From NCBI RefSeq assembly GCF_017599305.1, contig NZ_JAGFWR010000009.1, positions 62,001 through 126,000 on the forward strand: DNA of 64,000 bases. Direction: 5' to 3'. Under the pieces are notes generated by a model, which made no database searches, was not told where the DNA came from, and worked only from the letters and a program-made list of their open reading frames with translations. The stretch is from Micromonospora antibiotica. GTDB lineage: Bacteria > Actinomycetota > Actinomycetes > Mycobacteriales > Micromonosporaceae. Each line of letters starts with the position of its first letter. Positions within the stretch are counted from its first letter, which is position 1. The translations under genes were made by a program, and so were the position numbers. This document shows, piece by piece, positions 8,543 through 17,084 of the stretch.

Positions 8543-9112
8543 TCAGTTCTCCTTGAACGGGAAGCCCAGGAGCTTGAGCAGCGCCCGGCCCTCGTCGTCG
8601 GTCGTGGCGGTCGTGACCACCGTGATGTCCATGCCCCGCTGGCGATCGATCCGGTCCTGGTCGATCTCGTGGAACACCGACTGCTCGGTCAGGCCGAACG
8701 TGTAGTTGCCGTGCCCGTCCAGCTTGCGTCCGTCGAGGCCGCGGAAGTCACGGATACGCGGCAGCGCGATCGACAGCAGCCGGTCCAGGAACTCCCACAT
8801 CCGGTCGCCGCGCAGGGTCACCTTCGCGCCGATCGGCATGCCCTCACGCAGCTTGAACTGCGCGATCGACTTGGTGGCCCGCCGCACCTGCGGCTTCTGG
8901 CCGGTGATCGTGGCCAGGTCGCGCACGGCGCCGTCGATCAGCTTGGCGTCGCGGGCGGCCTCGCCGACGCCCATGTTGACGACGATCTTGACCAACCGCG
9001 GCACCTGCATGGGGTTGCCGAAGTTGTGCTGCTCCTGCAGCTTGGCCACGATCTCGTTGCGGTACCGCTCCTTGAGGCGCGGCAGGGTCTTGGTTTCGGT
9101 AGCCGTGGTCAT
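8543..9112 (-). CDS. rplE: 50S ribosomal protein L5
   Basis: A 189-aa 5S-rRNA-binding protein (LKERYRNEIVAKLQEQ ... VKIVVNMGVGEA ... TVVTTATTDDEGRALLKLLGFPF). I chose the ATG overlapping the rplX stop by one base (TGATG), because AAGGA lies 6 nt upstream; a GTG one codon earlier is too close to that site. Confidence 0.96.
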   Translation of the reverse strand: MTTATETKTLPRLKERYRNEIVAKLQEQHNFGNPMQVPRLVKIVVNMGVGEAARDAKLIDGAVRDLATITGQKPQVRRATKSIAQFKLREGMPIGAKVTLRGDRMWEFLDRLLSIALPRIRDFRGLDGRKLDGHGNYTFGLTEQSVFHEIDQDRIDRQRGMDITVVTTATTDDEGRALLKLLGFPFKEN

Positions 9113-9432
9113 CACAGGTCCTTACCGGTGCTACGCGCGATGCGGACCTTCTGGCCGTTGTCGTCGAAGCGGTAACCGACCCGGGTCGGCTTCCCGTCGG
9201 AGTCCAGGACCTGCACGTTCGAGACGTGGATCGGGGCCTCCTGGGTGACGATGCCACCGGTCTTGGCGCCACGCTGGGTGGTGCTGATACGGGTGTGCTT
9301 CTTGACCCGGTTCACGCCTTCGACGAGGACCTTGTCCTGCCGTGGGTAGGCCGCGATGACCTTACCCTTGGCACCCTTGTCCTTGCCGGCGATGACGATG
9401 ACCGTGTCGCCCTTCTTGACCTTCACGGTCAC
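9112..9432 (-). CDS. rplX: 50S ribosomal protein L24
   Basis: A 106-aa assembly-initiator protein with the KOW motif near the N-terminus (KKGDTVIVIAGKDKGAKGKV). It starts with GTG overlapping the rplN stop by 4 nt (GTGA). Confidence 0.97.
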   Translation of the reverse strand: MTVKVKKGDTVIVIAGKDKGAKGKVIAAYPRQDKVLVEGVNRVKKHTRISTTQRGAKTGGIVTQEAPIHVSNVQVLDSDGKPTRVGYRFDDNGQKVRIARSTGKDL

Positions 9433-9797
9433 AACACCTCCGGCGCGAGGGAAATGATCTTCATGAACCGCTTGTCCCGCAGCTCACGACCCACCGGGCC
9501 GAAGATGCGGGTCCCGCGCGGGTCCCCGCCGTCCTTGATGATGACGGCGGCGTTCTCGTCGAAACGGATGTACGAGCCGTCCGGCCGCCGCTTCTCCTTG
9601 GCGGTGCGGACGACGACGGCCTTGACGACGTCGCCCTTCTTCACACCGGCACCCGGGATCGCGTCCTTGACGGTGGCCACGATGACGTCGCCGATGCTCG
9701 CGTAGCGCCGACCGGAGCCACCGAGAACCCGGATGCACAGGATCTCCCGGGCACCCGTGTTGTCGGCGACGCGCAGTCGCGACTCCTGCTGAATCAC
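9429..9797 (-). CDS. rplN: 50S ribosomal protein L14
   Basis: A 122-aa protein with the L14 signature (MIQQESRLRVADNTGAREILCIRV ... GTRIFGPVGRELRDKRFMKIISLAPEVL). It is coupled to rplX downstream and separated from rpsQ by about 100 nt containing a hairpin. Confidence 0.98.
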   Translation of the reverse strand: MIQQESRLRVADNTGAREILCIRVLGGSGRRYASIGDVIVATVKDAIPGAGVKKGDVVKAVVVRTAKEKRRPDGSYIRFDENAAVIIKDGGDPRGTRIFGPVGRELRDKRFMKIISLAPEVL

Positions 9798-9821
9798 GTC
9801 TATCTCCTATGTCTGCCGGTT

Positions 9822-9850
9822 CTCCGGCCGCCCGTCGAGGGCGGCCGGAG
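9822..9850 (-). terminator. hairpin in the rpsQ-rplN spacer
   Basis: A perfect 12-bp inverted repeat (CTCCGGCCGCCC) with a 5-nt loop in the gap between the rpsQ stop and the rplN start. There is no T tract. It may be an attenuator or RNA-processing site at the S10/spc junction. Confidence 0.5.
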
Positions 9851-9898
9851 CCTGGCGGAACCTGCGCCCGACCGAAACCGGCCGAGCTCGAGCCTTCG

Positions 9899-10180
9899 CT
9901 ACTTGGCCTTCTCGAGGATCTCCACGATGCGCCAACGCTTGGTGGCGGACAGCGGCCGGGTCTCCATGATCAGGACCCGGTCGCCGATGCCGGCGGCGTT
10001 CGGCTCGTCGTGCACCTTCAGCTTGCGGGTACGACGCATGATCTTGCCGTACAACGCGTGCTTGACGCGGTCCTCGACCTCGACCACGACGGTCTTGTCC
10101 ATCTTGTCGCTGACCACCAGGCCCTCACGAACCTTACGGCGGGCCCGCACGTCGGCGGTGGTGTTCTCGGTCTCGCTCAT
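9899..10180 (-). CDS. rpsQ: 30S ribosomal protein S17
   Basis: A 93-aa OB-fold protein (REGLVVSDKMDKTVVVEVEDRVKHALYGK ... GDRVLIMETRPLSATKRWRIVEI). Its ATG overlaps the rpmC stop by 4 nt (ATGA). Confidence 0.97.
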   Translation of the reverse strand: MSETENTTADVRARRKVREGLVVSDKMDKTVVVEVEDRVKHALYGKIMRRTRKLKVHDEPNAAGIGDRVLIMETRPLSATKRWRIVEILEKAK

Positions 10181-10413
10181 GATGCAGTCACCTCAGTCGG
10201 CGCGGCCGAGAGACCCAGCTCGCGCTCACGCATGATCGTGTAGATCCGGGCGATCTCCCGACGGATGACCTGCAACCGCCGGTTGTTGTCCAGCTGACCG
10301 GTGGCGGCCTGCACGCGGAGGTTGAACAGCTCCGCCTTGGCCTCGCGCAGCTTCGTGACCAGCTCCTCCTCGGAGAGCTCACGCAGCTCGGAAGGCTTGA
10401 CGCCCGCTGCCAT
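10177..10413 (-). CDS. rpmC: 50S ribosomal protein L29
   Basis: A 78-aa helical protein (SELRELSEEELVTKLREAKAELFNLRVQAATGQLDNNRRL), part of the tunnel-exit rim. It overlaps rplP by one base (TGATG) and rpsQ by four. Confidence 0.97.
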   Translation of the reverse strand: MAAGVKPSELRELSEEELVTKLREAKAELFNLRVQAATGQLDNNRRLQVIRREIARIYTIMRERELGLSAAPTEVTAS

Positions 10414-10838
10414 CAGGATTCACCCACTTCGCGCGTAACAATGCGGCACTTCATCGGGAGCTTGTGGATCGCGCGACGCATCGCCTCTCGCGCGATCTGC
10501 TCGTTGGGGAAGGACATCTCGAAGAGCACCCGCCCCGGCTTGACGTTCGCGACCCACCACTCGGGCGAGCCCTTACCGGAACCCATCCGGGTCTCGGCCG
10601 GCTTCTTGGTGAGGGCCTGGTCCGGGAAGACCGTGATCCAGACCTTGCCACCACGCTTGATGTGCCGGGTCATGGCGATACGTGCCGACTCGATCTGCCG
10701 GTTCGTCACGTACGCCGGCTCGAGAGCCTGGATCCCGAACTCGCCGAACACCACCCGGTTACCGCCCTTGGACGCGCCGTGGCGGTCCGGGTGGTGCGGC
10801 TTGCGGAAGCCCTTCGGGGGCTTGCGCGGCATCAGCAT
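10413..10838 (-). CDS. rplP: 50S ribosomal protein L16
   Basis: A 141-aa protein starting MLMPRKPPKGFRKPHHPDRHG, near the A site of the large subunit. AGGAGG lies 8 nt upstream of the chosen ATG and overlaps the 3' end of rpsC; a second ATG two codons later is possible. Confidence 0.97.
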   Translation of the reverse strand: MLMPRKPPKGFRKPHHPDRHGASKGGNRVVFGEFGIQALEPAYVTNRQIESARIAMTRHIKRGGKVWITVFPDQALTKKPAETRMGSGKGSPEWWVANVKPGRVLFEMSFPNEQIAREAMRRAIHKLPMKCRIVTREVGES

Positions 10839-10841
10839 CTG

Positions 10842-11714
10842 TCAGCCCTCCTGCTGCGTTTCTGCCGGCTGGGTGGCGGCCGCGGCGACAGCGGAACTGT
10901 CGACGGGCTCGCCACTCGGCGTCTCGGCCTGCTGCGCGATGGTGGTCGCGGCAGCCCGGCCGGCCTCGGTACCGCCGGCGGTCGTACCGGACGAACCCGA
11001 CCGGCCACGACGCGGCCGCTCGGGCCGGTCGCCACGCTCACCACGACGCGGGCGGGACGGACCGGCCTCGGCCGGGGCCTCCCGGCCCGGGACGGCGTCG
11101 CCCTTGTAGATCCAGACCTTCACGCCGATCCGGCCGAAGGTGGTACGGGCCTCGAAGAAGCCGTACTCGATGTTGGCCCGCAGCGTGTGCAGCGGGACCC
11201 GACCCTCGCGGTAGAACTCCGTGCGGCTCATCTCGGCGCCACCGAGGCGGCCCGAGACCTGCACCCGGATGCCCTTGCAGACGGGGTTCTTCATCGCCGA
11301 CTGCATCGACTTGCGCATGGCCCGACGGAAGCTGACCCGGCTGGAGAGCTGCTCGGCGACACCCTGGGCGACCAGCTGCGCGTCCGACTCGGGGTTCTTC
11401 ACCTCGATGATGTTCAGCTGCACCTGCTTGCCGGTGAGCTTCTCCAGCTCGCCGCGGATCCGGTCGGCCTCCGCACCCTTACGGCCGATGACGATGCCCG
11501 GCCGGGCGGTGTGGATGTCGACCCGGACGCGGTCCCGGGTGCGCTCGATGTCGACCTTGGAGATGCCGGCGCGCTCGAGCCCCTTGGACATCATCCGGCG
11601 GATCTTGACGTCCTCGCCGATGTAGTCCTTGTAGAGCTTGTCCGCGAACCAGCGGGACTTCCAGTCGGTCGAGATGCCGAGCCGGAATCCAGTGGGGTGA
11701 ACCTTCTGACCCAT
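10842..11714 (-). CDS. rpsC: 30S ribosomal protein S3
   Basis: A 290-aa protein with an N-terminal KH domain (GQKVHPTGFRLGI ... DIHTARPGIVIGRKGAEADRIRGEL) and the S3 C-terminal domain to about residue 215. It then has a long low-complexity tail (about 215-290) rich in Arg, Glu, Ala and Thr, as in many high-GC actinobacteria. It overlaps rplV by one base. Confidence 0.97.
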   Translation of the reverse strand: MGQKVHPTGFRLGISTDWKSRWFADKLYKDYIGEDVKIRRMMSKGLERAGISKVDIERTRDRVRVDIHTARPGIVIGRKGAEADRIRGELEKLTGKQVQLNIIEVKNPESDAQLVAQGVAEQLSSRVSFRRAMRKSMQSAMKNPVCKGIRVQVSGRLGGAEMSRTEFYREGRVPLHTLRANIEYGFFEARTTFGRIGVKVWIYKGDAVPGREAPAEAGPSRPRRGERGDRPERPRRGRSGSSGTTAGGTEAGRAAATTIAQQAETPSGEPVDSSAVAAAATQPAETQQEG

Positions 11715-12172
11715 TACTCGGCACCCTCCGTCTTACTTTCGGTCGCCGCGGGCTCGGCCTGCTGCGCCGGTGCCGCCTTCTTCGCCGCGGACTTCTTCGG
11801 CGCGGCCGGCGCGACCGCCTCGACCGCCACGGTGATGTGGCAGGTGCGCTTGCGGATCCGGTACGCCCGGCCCTGCGCCCGCGGCCGGAACCGCTTCATC
11901 GTCGGGCCCTCGTCGACGAACGCCTCGCTGACGAGCAGCGCGTCGGGGTCCAGCCGCTCGTTGTTCTCCGCGTTGGCGATCGCGCTCGCGAGCACCTTGT
12001 ACACCTGCTCACTCGCCGCCTGCGGCGCGAACTGCAGCACCGTGAGCGCCTCCTTCGCGGGCAGGCCGCGGACGAGGTTGACCACCCGGCGCGCCTTCAT
12101 CGGCGAGATGCGCACGTGTCGCGCAACCGCCCGCGCGCCCGGAAGCACCGGAGCGTCGCCCTTTCCTGGCAT
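11714..12172 (-). CDS. rplV: 50S ribosomal protein L22
   Basis: A 152-aa tunnel protein (ARAVARHVRISPMKARRVVNLVRG ... GPTMKRFRPRAQGRAYRIRKRTCHITV). The last 35 residues are a Lys/Ala/Glu-rich tail. The loop positions where macrolide-resistance insertions occur look ordinary. Confidence 0.97.
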   Translation of the reverse strand: MPGKGDAPVLPGARAVARHVRISPMKARRVVNLVRGLPAKEALTVLQFAPQAASEQVYKVLASAIANAENNERLDPDALLVSEAFVDEGPTMKRFRPRAQGRAYRIRKRTCHITVAVEAVAPAAPKKSAAKKAAPAQQAEPAATESKTEGAE

Positions 12173-12212
12173 CGCTGTAACCCCTTGTTCCTCTATCCGT
12201 ATGCCCGCGGCG

Positions 12213-12494
12213 TCAGCGCCGGCGGCTCTTCCGGTCGTCCTTCTCGTGACCCTTGAACGTGCGGGTCAGCGCGAACTCGCCGAGCTTGTGCCCGACCATG
12301 GCCTCGGTCACGAACACCGGGACGTGCTTGCGTCCGTCGTGCACGGCGATCGTGTGCCCGAGCATCTCGGGGATGATCGTCGAGCGGCGCGACCAGGTCT
12401 TGATGACGTTCTTCGAGCCCTTGTCGTTCTGCGTCTCCACCTTCTTGAGCAGGTGGTCGTCGATGAACGGGCCCTTCTTCAGGCTGCGAGGCAT
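12213..12494 (-). CDS. rpsS: 30S ribosomal protein S19
   Basis: A 93-aa protein (MPRSLKKGPFIDDHLLKKVE ... IKTWSRRSTIIPEMLGHTIAVHDGRKHVPV) that binds 16S rRNA with S13. It lies about 40 nt upstream of rplV and 12 nt downstream of rplB. Confidence 0.98.
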   Translation of the reverse strand: MPRSLKKGPFIDDHLLKKVETQNDKGSKNVIKTWSRRSTIIPEMLGHTIAVHDGRKHVPVFVTEAMVGHKLGEFALTRTFKGHEKDDRKSRRR

Positions 12495-12506
12495 GCTCTA
12501 TCTCCC

Positions 12507-13346
12507 TCAGCCGCGCTTACGCGTGGCGTAGCGGCGGCGGACGATCAGCCGGTCGCTCGGCTGGCCCTTACGACGGGTGCGGCCCTCGGGCTTACCCTGC
12601 GGGTTCACCGGGTGACGACCACCGGAGGTCTTACCCTCACCACCACCGTGCGGGTGGTCGACCGGGTTCATCGCGACACCACGGACGGTCGGGCGCTTGC
12701 CCTTCCAGCGCATCCGGCCGGCCTTGCCCCAGTTGATGTTCGACTGGTCGGCGTTGCCGATCTCGCCGATGCTGGCGCGGCAGCGCACGTCGACCCGCCG
12801 GATTTCACCGGACGGCATACGCAGGGTCGCGTAGACGCCCTCCCGGCCGAGCAGCTGGATGCCGACGCCGGCCGAACGGGCCAGCTTGGCGCCGCCGCCC
12901 GGACGCAGCTCCACGTTGTGGATGGTGGTACCGACCGGGATGTTGCGCAGCGGCAGGTTGTTGCCCGGCTTGATGTCGGCACCCGGACCGGACTCGACCC
13001 GGTCGCCCTGCTTCATGTCCTTCGGCGCGAGGATGTAGCGCTTCTCGCCGTCGGCGTAGTGCAGCAGCGCGATACGCGCGGTGCGGTTCGGGTCGTACTC
13101 GATGTGCGCGACCTTCGCCGGCACGCCGTCCTTGTCGACCCGCTTGAAGTCGATCAGGCGGTACTGCCGCTTGTGACCGCCGCCGTGGTGCCGGGTGGTG
13201 ATCCGGCCGTGGGCGTTGCGGCCACCCTTCTTGGGCAGCGGAGCCAGCAGGGACTTCTCCGGCGTGGACCGGGTGATCTCGGCGAAGTCGGCGACGCTGG
13301 AGCCGCGTCGGCCCGGCGTCGTCGGCTTGTACTTACGGATAGCCAT
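12507..13346 (-). CDS. rplB: 50S ribosomal protein L2
   Basis: A 279-aa rRNA-binding protein needed for subunit joining and peptidyl transfer. The conserved C-terminal segment with the catalytic-centre His (NPVDHPHGGGEGKTSGGRHPVNPQG) is intact. Confidence 0.98.
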   Translation of the reverse strand: MAIRKYKPTTPGRRGSSVADFAEITRSTPEKSLLAPLPKKGGRNAHGRITTRHHGGGHKRQYRLIDFKRVDKDGVPAKVAHIEYDPNRTARIALLHYADGEKRYILAPKDMKQGDRVESGPGADIKPGNNLPLRNIPVGTTIHNVELRPGGGAKLARSAGVGIQLLGREGVYATLRMPSGEIRRVDVRCRASIGEIGNADQSNINWGKAGRMRWKGKRPTVRGVAMNPVDHPHGGGEGKTSGGRHPVNPQGKPEGRTRRKGQPSDRLIVRRRYATRKRG

Positions 13347-13358
13347 TGTCTACACCCC

Positions 13359-13661
13359 TCAGCTGACCGGGCCGCCGAAGGCCTCGATACGGTCACCGTC
13401 AGCCAGCTTCACGATCGCCCGCTTGGTCGCCTTGCGCTGACCGAAGCCGGTCTTGGTGCGCTTGCGCTTGCCCTGGCGGTTGAGCGTGTTGACCGTCAGG
13501 ACGCGGACGTTGAAGATCTGCTGGATAGCGATCTTGATCTCGGTCTTGTTCGCGTCCGGGTGCACCAGGAAGGTGTACCAGTTCCGGTTCAGCTCGCTGT
13601 AGCTCTTCTCCGAGACGACCGGCGCGACGATGATGTCCCGCGGGTCGGCGATCGTGCTCAC
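13359..13661 (-). CDS. rplW: 50S ribosomal protein L23
   Basis: A 100-aa tunnel-exit protein that docks trigger factor and SRP (DIIVAPVVSEKSYSELNRNWYTFLVHPDANKTEIKIAI). Its GTG start overlaps the rplD stop by 4 nt. Confidence 0.97.
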   Translation of the reverse strand: MSTIADPRDIIVAPVVSEKSYSELNRNWYTFLVHPDANKTEIKIAIQQIFNVRVLTVNTLNRQGKRKRTKTGFGQRKATKRAIVKLADGDRIEAFGGPVS

Positions 13662-14338
13662 TTGCCACCCTCCTCGGTGGTCTCGGCGGCGGACTCGGCC
13701 GCAGGGCCGTCCTCCGCGGGCACGCCCAGGAACTCGTCCAGGGCGTCCTTGGTGAAGACCACGTCGTCGGCCACCAGCACGTCGTACGTGTTGAGCTGGC
13801 CGGACTCGATCAGGTGCACCCGCGGCTCGTTGCGCAGCGACACCCAGTTCAGCTCGTCGGTGCTGCTCAGCACGACCAGGACCCGACGGGCCTCGGTCAG
13901 CTTGGCCAGCGTCGCCAGGGCCGCCTTGGTCGACGGCTTCTCGCCCGAGACGAACGCCTCGACGACGTGCACCTGGCCGGCGCGGGCCCGGTCGGAGAGG
14001 GCGCCACGCAGGGCGGCGGCCTTCATCTTCTTCGGGGTCCGCTGGCTGTAGTCGCGCGGCGTCGGGCCGTGGACCACGCCACCGCCGGCGAACTGCGGCG
14101 CGCGGATCGAGCCCTGCCGGGCCCGACCGGTGCCCTTCTGCTTGTACGGCTTCTTGCCGCCACCGGCGACCTCGCCGCGGGTCTTGACCTTGTGGGTGCC
14201 CTGCCGGGCCGCCGCGAGCTGAGCCACCACGACCTGGTGCATCAGCGCGATGTTGGCCTGGACGTCGAAGATGTCGGCGGGCAGCTCGACGGAGCCGCTC
14301 GTGGCGCCTTCGGCGTTGCGGACGTCAACGGTGGTCAC
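13658..14338 (-). CDS. rplD: 50S ribosomal protein L4
   Basis: A 226-aa tunnel protein (DIFDVQANIALMHQVVVAQLAAARQGTHKVKTRGEV with the extended loop KPYKQKGTGRARQGS). In enteric bacteria L4 autoregulates the S10 operon. The C-terminus has an acidic Ala/Glu-rich tail. Its GTG start overlaps the rplC stop by 4 nt. Confidence 0.97.
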   Translation of the reverse strand: MTTVDVRNAEGATSGSVELPADIFDVQANIALMHQVVVAQLAAARQGTHKVKTRGEVAGGGKKPYKQKGTGRARQGSIRAPQFAGGGVVHGPTPRDYSQRTPKKMKAAALRGALSDRARAGQVHVVEAFVSGEKPSTKAALATLAKLTEARRVLVVLSSTDELNWVSLRNEPRVHLIESGQLNTYDVLVADDVVFTKDALDEFLGVPAEDGPAAESAAETTEEGGK

Positions 14339-15000
14339 TTGGCCACACCGCCCTTCTTCACCTTCGTCTTGGCCGCGGTGCGGACCAGGACCAGCGCGCC
14401 CTTGGGGCCGGGGATGGCACCACGGACGAGCAGGAGGTTGTTCTCGGTGTCGACCGCCTGGACGGTCAGGTTCTGGACGGTGTAGCGCACGCCACCCATC
14501 CGGCCCGCCATCCGGGTGCCCTTGAAGACGCGACCCGGGGTCGCGCAGGCGCCGATGGAGCCCGGCGAGCGGTGCTTACGCTCGACACCGTGGCTGGCGC
14601 GCAGGCCGTGGAAGCCGTGCCGCTTCATCGGGCCGGCGTAGCCCTTGCCCTTGGTCTTGCCGGTGACGTCGATGGTCACGCCGACCGGGAACTCCTCGAC
14701 CGTGACCTCCTGGCCCAGCGAGTAGTCCGCGGCGTTCGAGGTGCGCAGCTCGACGATGTGCCGGCGCGGCGCCACGTCCGCCTTGGCGTAGTGCCCGGCG
14801 AGCGGCTTCTTGGCCTTACGCGGGTCGATCGTGCCGTAGGCGAGCTGGACCGCGGAGTAACCGTCCTTCTCGGCGCTACGCACCTGGCTGACGACGCACG
14901 GGCCGGCCTGAACCACGGTCACGGGCACAACCTTGTTGTTGTCCCAGACCTGGGTCATACCGAGCTTGGCGCCCAGGATCCCCTTGACTTGCCTGTCCAT
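14335..15000 (-). CDS. rplC: 50S ribosomal protein L3
   Basis: A 221-aa early-assembly protein (GILGAKLGMTQVWDNNKVVPVTVVQAGPCVVSQV ... GPMKRHGFHGLRASHGVERKHRSPGSIGACATPGRVFKGTRMAGRMG). It is coupled to rplD. Confidence 0.98.
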   Translation of the reverse strand: MDRQVKGILGAKLGMTQVWDNNKVVPVTVVQAGPCVVSQVRSAEKDGYSAVQLAYGTIDPRKAKKPLAGHYAKADVAPRRHIVELRTSNAADYSLGQEVTVEEFPVGVTIDVTGKTKGKGYAGPMKRHGFHGLRASHGVERKHRSPGSIGACATPGRVFKGTRMAGRMGGVRYTVQNLTVQAVDTENNLLLVRGAIPGPKGALVLVRTAAKTKVKKGGVAK

Positions 15001-15011
15001 TTGTCCGGTCC

Positions 15012-15320
15012 CTACAGCTTGATCTCGATGTCGACGCCAGCCGGCAGGTCGAGGCGCATGAGCGAGTCGACCGTCTTCGGGGTCGGGTCGATGATGTCGA
15101 TCAGCCGCTTGTGCGTACGCATCTCGAAGTGCTCGCGCGAGTCCTTGTACTTGTGCGGCGAGCGGATGACGCAGAAACGGTTGATCTCCGTGGGCAGCGG
15201 CACCGGGCCCGCGACCTGCGCCCCGGTGCGCGTCACCGTCTCGACGATCTTCCGCGCCGAGGAGTCGACGACCTCGTGGTCATAGGCCTTGAGCCGGATG
15301 CGGATCTTCTGTCCCGCCAT
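15012..15320 (-). CDS. rpsJ: 30S ribosomal protein S10
   Basis: A 102-aa protein starting [25 protein letters not shown]; it is also the NusE partner of NusB and NusG in antitermination. The start is set by the conserved N-terminus, since 20 upstream in-frame codons show no similarity. It is the first gene of the S10 block. Confidence 0.97.
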
Positions 15321-15673
15321 GGTGGCTTCTGTTCCTTCTCTCGATGCCGCTGTGTTGCGGGTGCCTGTACCGGCTGGCACAGGACCGCTTCGCCGACCCC
15401 CGCGGTCGGGCGTGTCGCGCCCTCGGACCAGGCTCCGCCCCGGGTCTCCGGAGCAGCTATCTGGTCACCCGGTGGGTCTGGACGCCGATCGCATCACAGC
15501 GATCTGGACGCCGTGCGAGGGTGGTTGACCGCCAGGGGCGATCAACCACCCTACGCGCGATTGTCAGTGTCCCGGAGGTCCAACTTACGCCGGACACGGG
15601 CGACTAACCGTCGTTACGCAACCTGACCAGTATGCCGCACGACCGGCGGCAACGCTAATCGGGGTTACCTAGT
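15321..15673. other. tuf-rpsJ spacer
   Basis: About 350 bp with no gene. It holds the tuf terminator hairpin (15518-15552) and must contain the S10-operon leader. I could not identify a convincing -35/-10 pair. Confidence 0.6.
15518..15552 (-). terminator. terminator of tuf
   Basis: A perfect 11-bp inverted repeat (AGGGTGGTTGA/TCAACCACCCT) with a 13-nt loop, about 120 nt downstream of the tuf stop. No T tract, as is common in actinobacteria. Confidence 0.7.
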
Positions 15674-16867
15674 TCACTTGATGATCTTGGTGACGCGACC
15701 CGCGCCGACCGTACGACCACCCTCGCGGATCGCGAACTTGAGGTTGTCCTCCATCGCGATGGGCTGGATGAGCTTCACGGCCATCGTGGTGTTGTCGCCC
15801 GGCATGACCATCTCGGTGCCCTCGGGGAGGGTGACGACACCGGTGACGTCCGTGGTCCGGAAGTAGAACTGCGGACGGTAGTTCTGGAAGAACGGGGTGT
15901 GCCGGCCGCCCTCCTCCTTGGAGAGGATGTAGACGGTCGCCTCGAACTCCGTGTGCGGGGTGCTGGTGCCCGGCTTGACGACCACCATGCCGCGCTCGAC
16001 GTCCTCGCGCTTGATGCCACGCAGCAGCAGACCGACGTTCTCGCCCGCGCGGGCCTCGTCGAGCAGCTTGCGGAACATCTCGATGCCGGTGCAGACCGTC
16101 TTCTGCGACTTCTCGCGGATGCCGACGATCTCCACCTCCTCGTTCGGCTTGAGGATGCCGCGCTCGGCGCGACCGGTGACGACCGTGCCACGACCGGTGA
16201 TCGTGAAGACGTCCTCGATCGGCATCAGGAACGGCTTCTCGGTCTCACGCTCGGGCTGCGGGATCGCGGTGTCGACCGCGTTCATCAGCTCCAGCAGGCG
16301 ACCGGTCCACTCGGGGTCACCCTCGAGGGCCTTCAGCGCCGAGACCCGGACGACCGGCAGGTCGTCACCCGGGTACTCCTGCGCCGACAGCAGCTCGCGG
16401 ACCTCAAGCTCGACGAGCTCCAGGAGCTCCTCGTCGTCGACCATGTCGCTCTTGTTGAGCGCCACGACGATGTACGGCACACCGACCTGACGGGCCAGCA
16501 GCACGTGCTCGCGGGTCTGCGGCATCGGGCCGTCGGTCGCCGCGACCACCAGGATCGCGCCGTCCATCTGCGCGGCACCGGTGATCATGTTCTTGATGTA
16601 GTCGGCGTGCCCGGGGCAGTCGACGTGCGCGTAGTGCCGCGCCTCGGTCTGGTACTCGACGTGTGCGATCGAGATCGTGATACCGCGGGCCTTCTCCTCC
16701 GGCGCCTTGTCGATCTCGTCGAACGGCGTGTACGGGTTGAGGTCCGGGTACTGGTCGTGCAGGACCTTGGTGATGGCCGCCGTCAGCGTCGTCTTACCGT
16801 GGTCGATGTGACCAATGGTGCCGATGTTGACGTGCGGCTTAGTCCGCTCGAACTTAGCCTTCGCCAC
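15674..16867 (-). CDS. tuf: elongation factor Tu
   Basis: A 397-aa GTPase delivering aminoacyl-tRNA to the ribosome. The GTPase motifs are GHIDHGKTT (P-loop), DCPGHADY (G3) and NKSD (G4). Domain 2 and the C-terminal domain 3 (IREGGRTVGAGRVTKIIK) are complete. It starts with GTG and follows fusA in the str operon with a 217-nt spacer that holds two hairpins, so it may be partly uncoupled from fusA. Confidence 0.98.
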   Translation of the reverse strand: MAKAKFERTKPHVNIGTIGHIDHGKTTLTAAITKVLHDQYPDLNPYTPFDEIDKAPEEKARGITISIAHVEYQTEARHYAHVDCPGHADYIKNMITGAAQMDGAILVVAATDGPMPQTREHVLLARQVGVPYIVVALNKSDMVDDEELLELVELEVRELLSAQEYPGDDLPVVRVSALKALEGDPEWTGRLLELMNAVDTAIPQPERETEKPFLMPIEDVFTITGRGTVVTGRAERGILKPNEEVEIVGIREKSQKTVCTGIEMFRKLLDEARAGENVGLLLRGIKREDVERGMVVVKPGTSTPHTEFEATVYILSKEEGGRHTPFFQNYRPQFYFRTTDVTGVVTLPEGTEMVMPGDNTTMAVKLIQPIAMEDNLKFAIREGGRTVGAGRVTKIIK

Positions 16868-16941
16868 TGGTGTCCTCCTGTGGACTTCTTGGTTCGCGCC
16901 CCGGCGCGCCGGACGGCGCTTAGGACTCTGTCGACAGCCTT

Positions 16942-16958
16942 TCCGGCCTGCGGCCGGA
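16942..16958 (-). terminator. small hairpin upstream of tuf
   Basis: A 7-bp stem TCCGGCC/GGCCGGA with a 3-nt loop, extendable by a few pairs, in the fusA-tuf spacer. It lies in the tuf leader and may affect tuf expression. Confidence 0.35.
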
Positions 16959-17021
16959 GAGCTTGGTGGGTTCTGCGGCGATGAAGCCTACAGGCCCGGA
17001 TTCATCCAACCCGACCGAGGT

Positions 17022-17050
17022 GGTCGCGGACGGGATTCCCGCCCGCGACC
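17022..17050 (-). terminator. terminator or attenuator after fusA
   Basis: A 13-bp inverted repeat with one mismatch and a 3-nt loop (arm GGTCGCGGACGGG), 34 nt downstream of the fusA stop. It could end part of the fusA transcript ahead of tuf. Confidence 0.6.
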
Positions 17051-17084
17051 TGCCCCGACTCACCGGATCAGCAGCGGATGAGCG

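Noticed and set aside
10464..14051. 1195-codon plus-strand frame
   Set aside because: Antisense to rplP through rplD. No domain is recognisable and codon bias belongs to the other strand.
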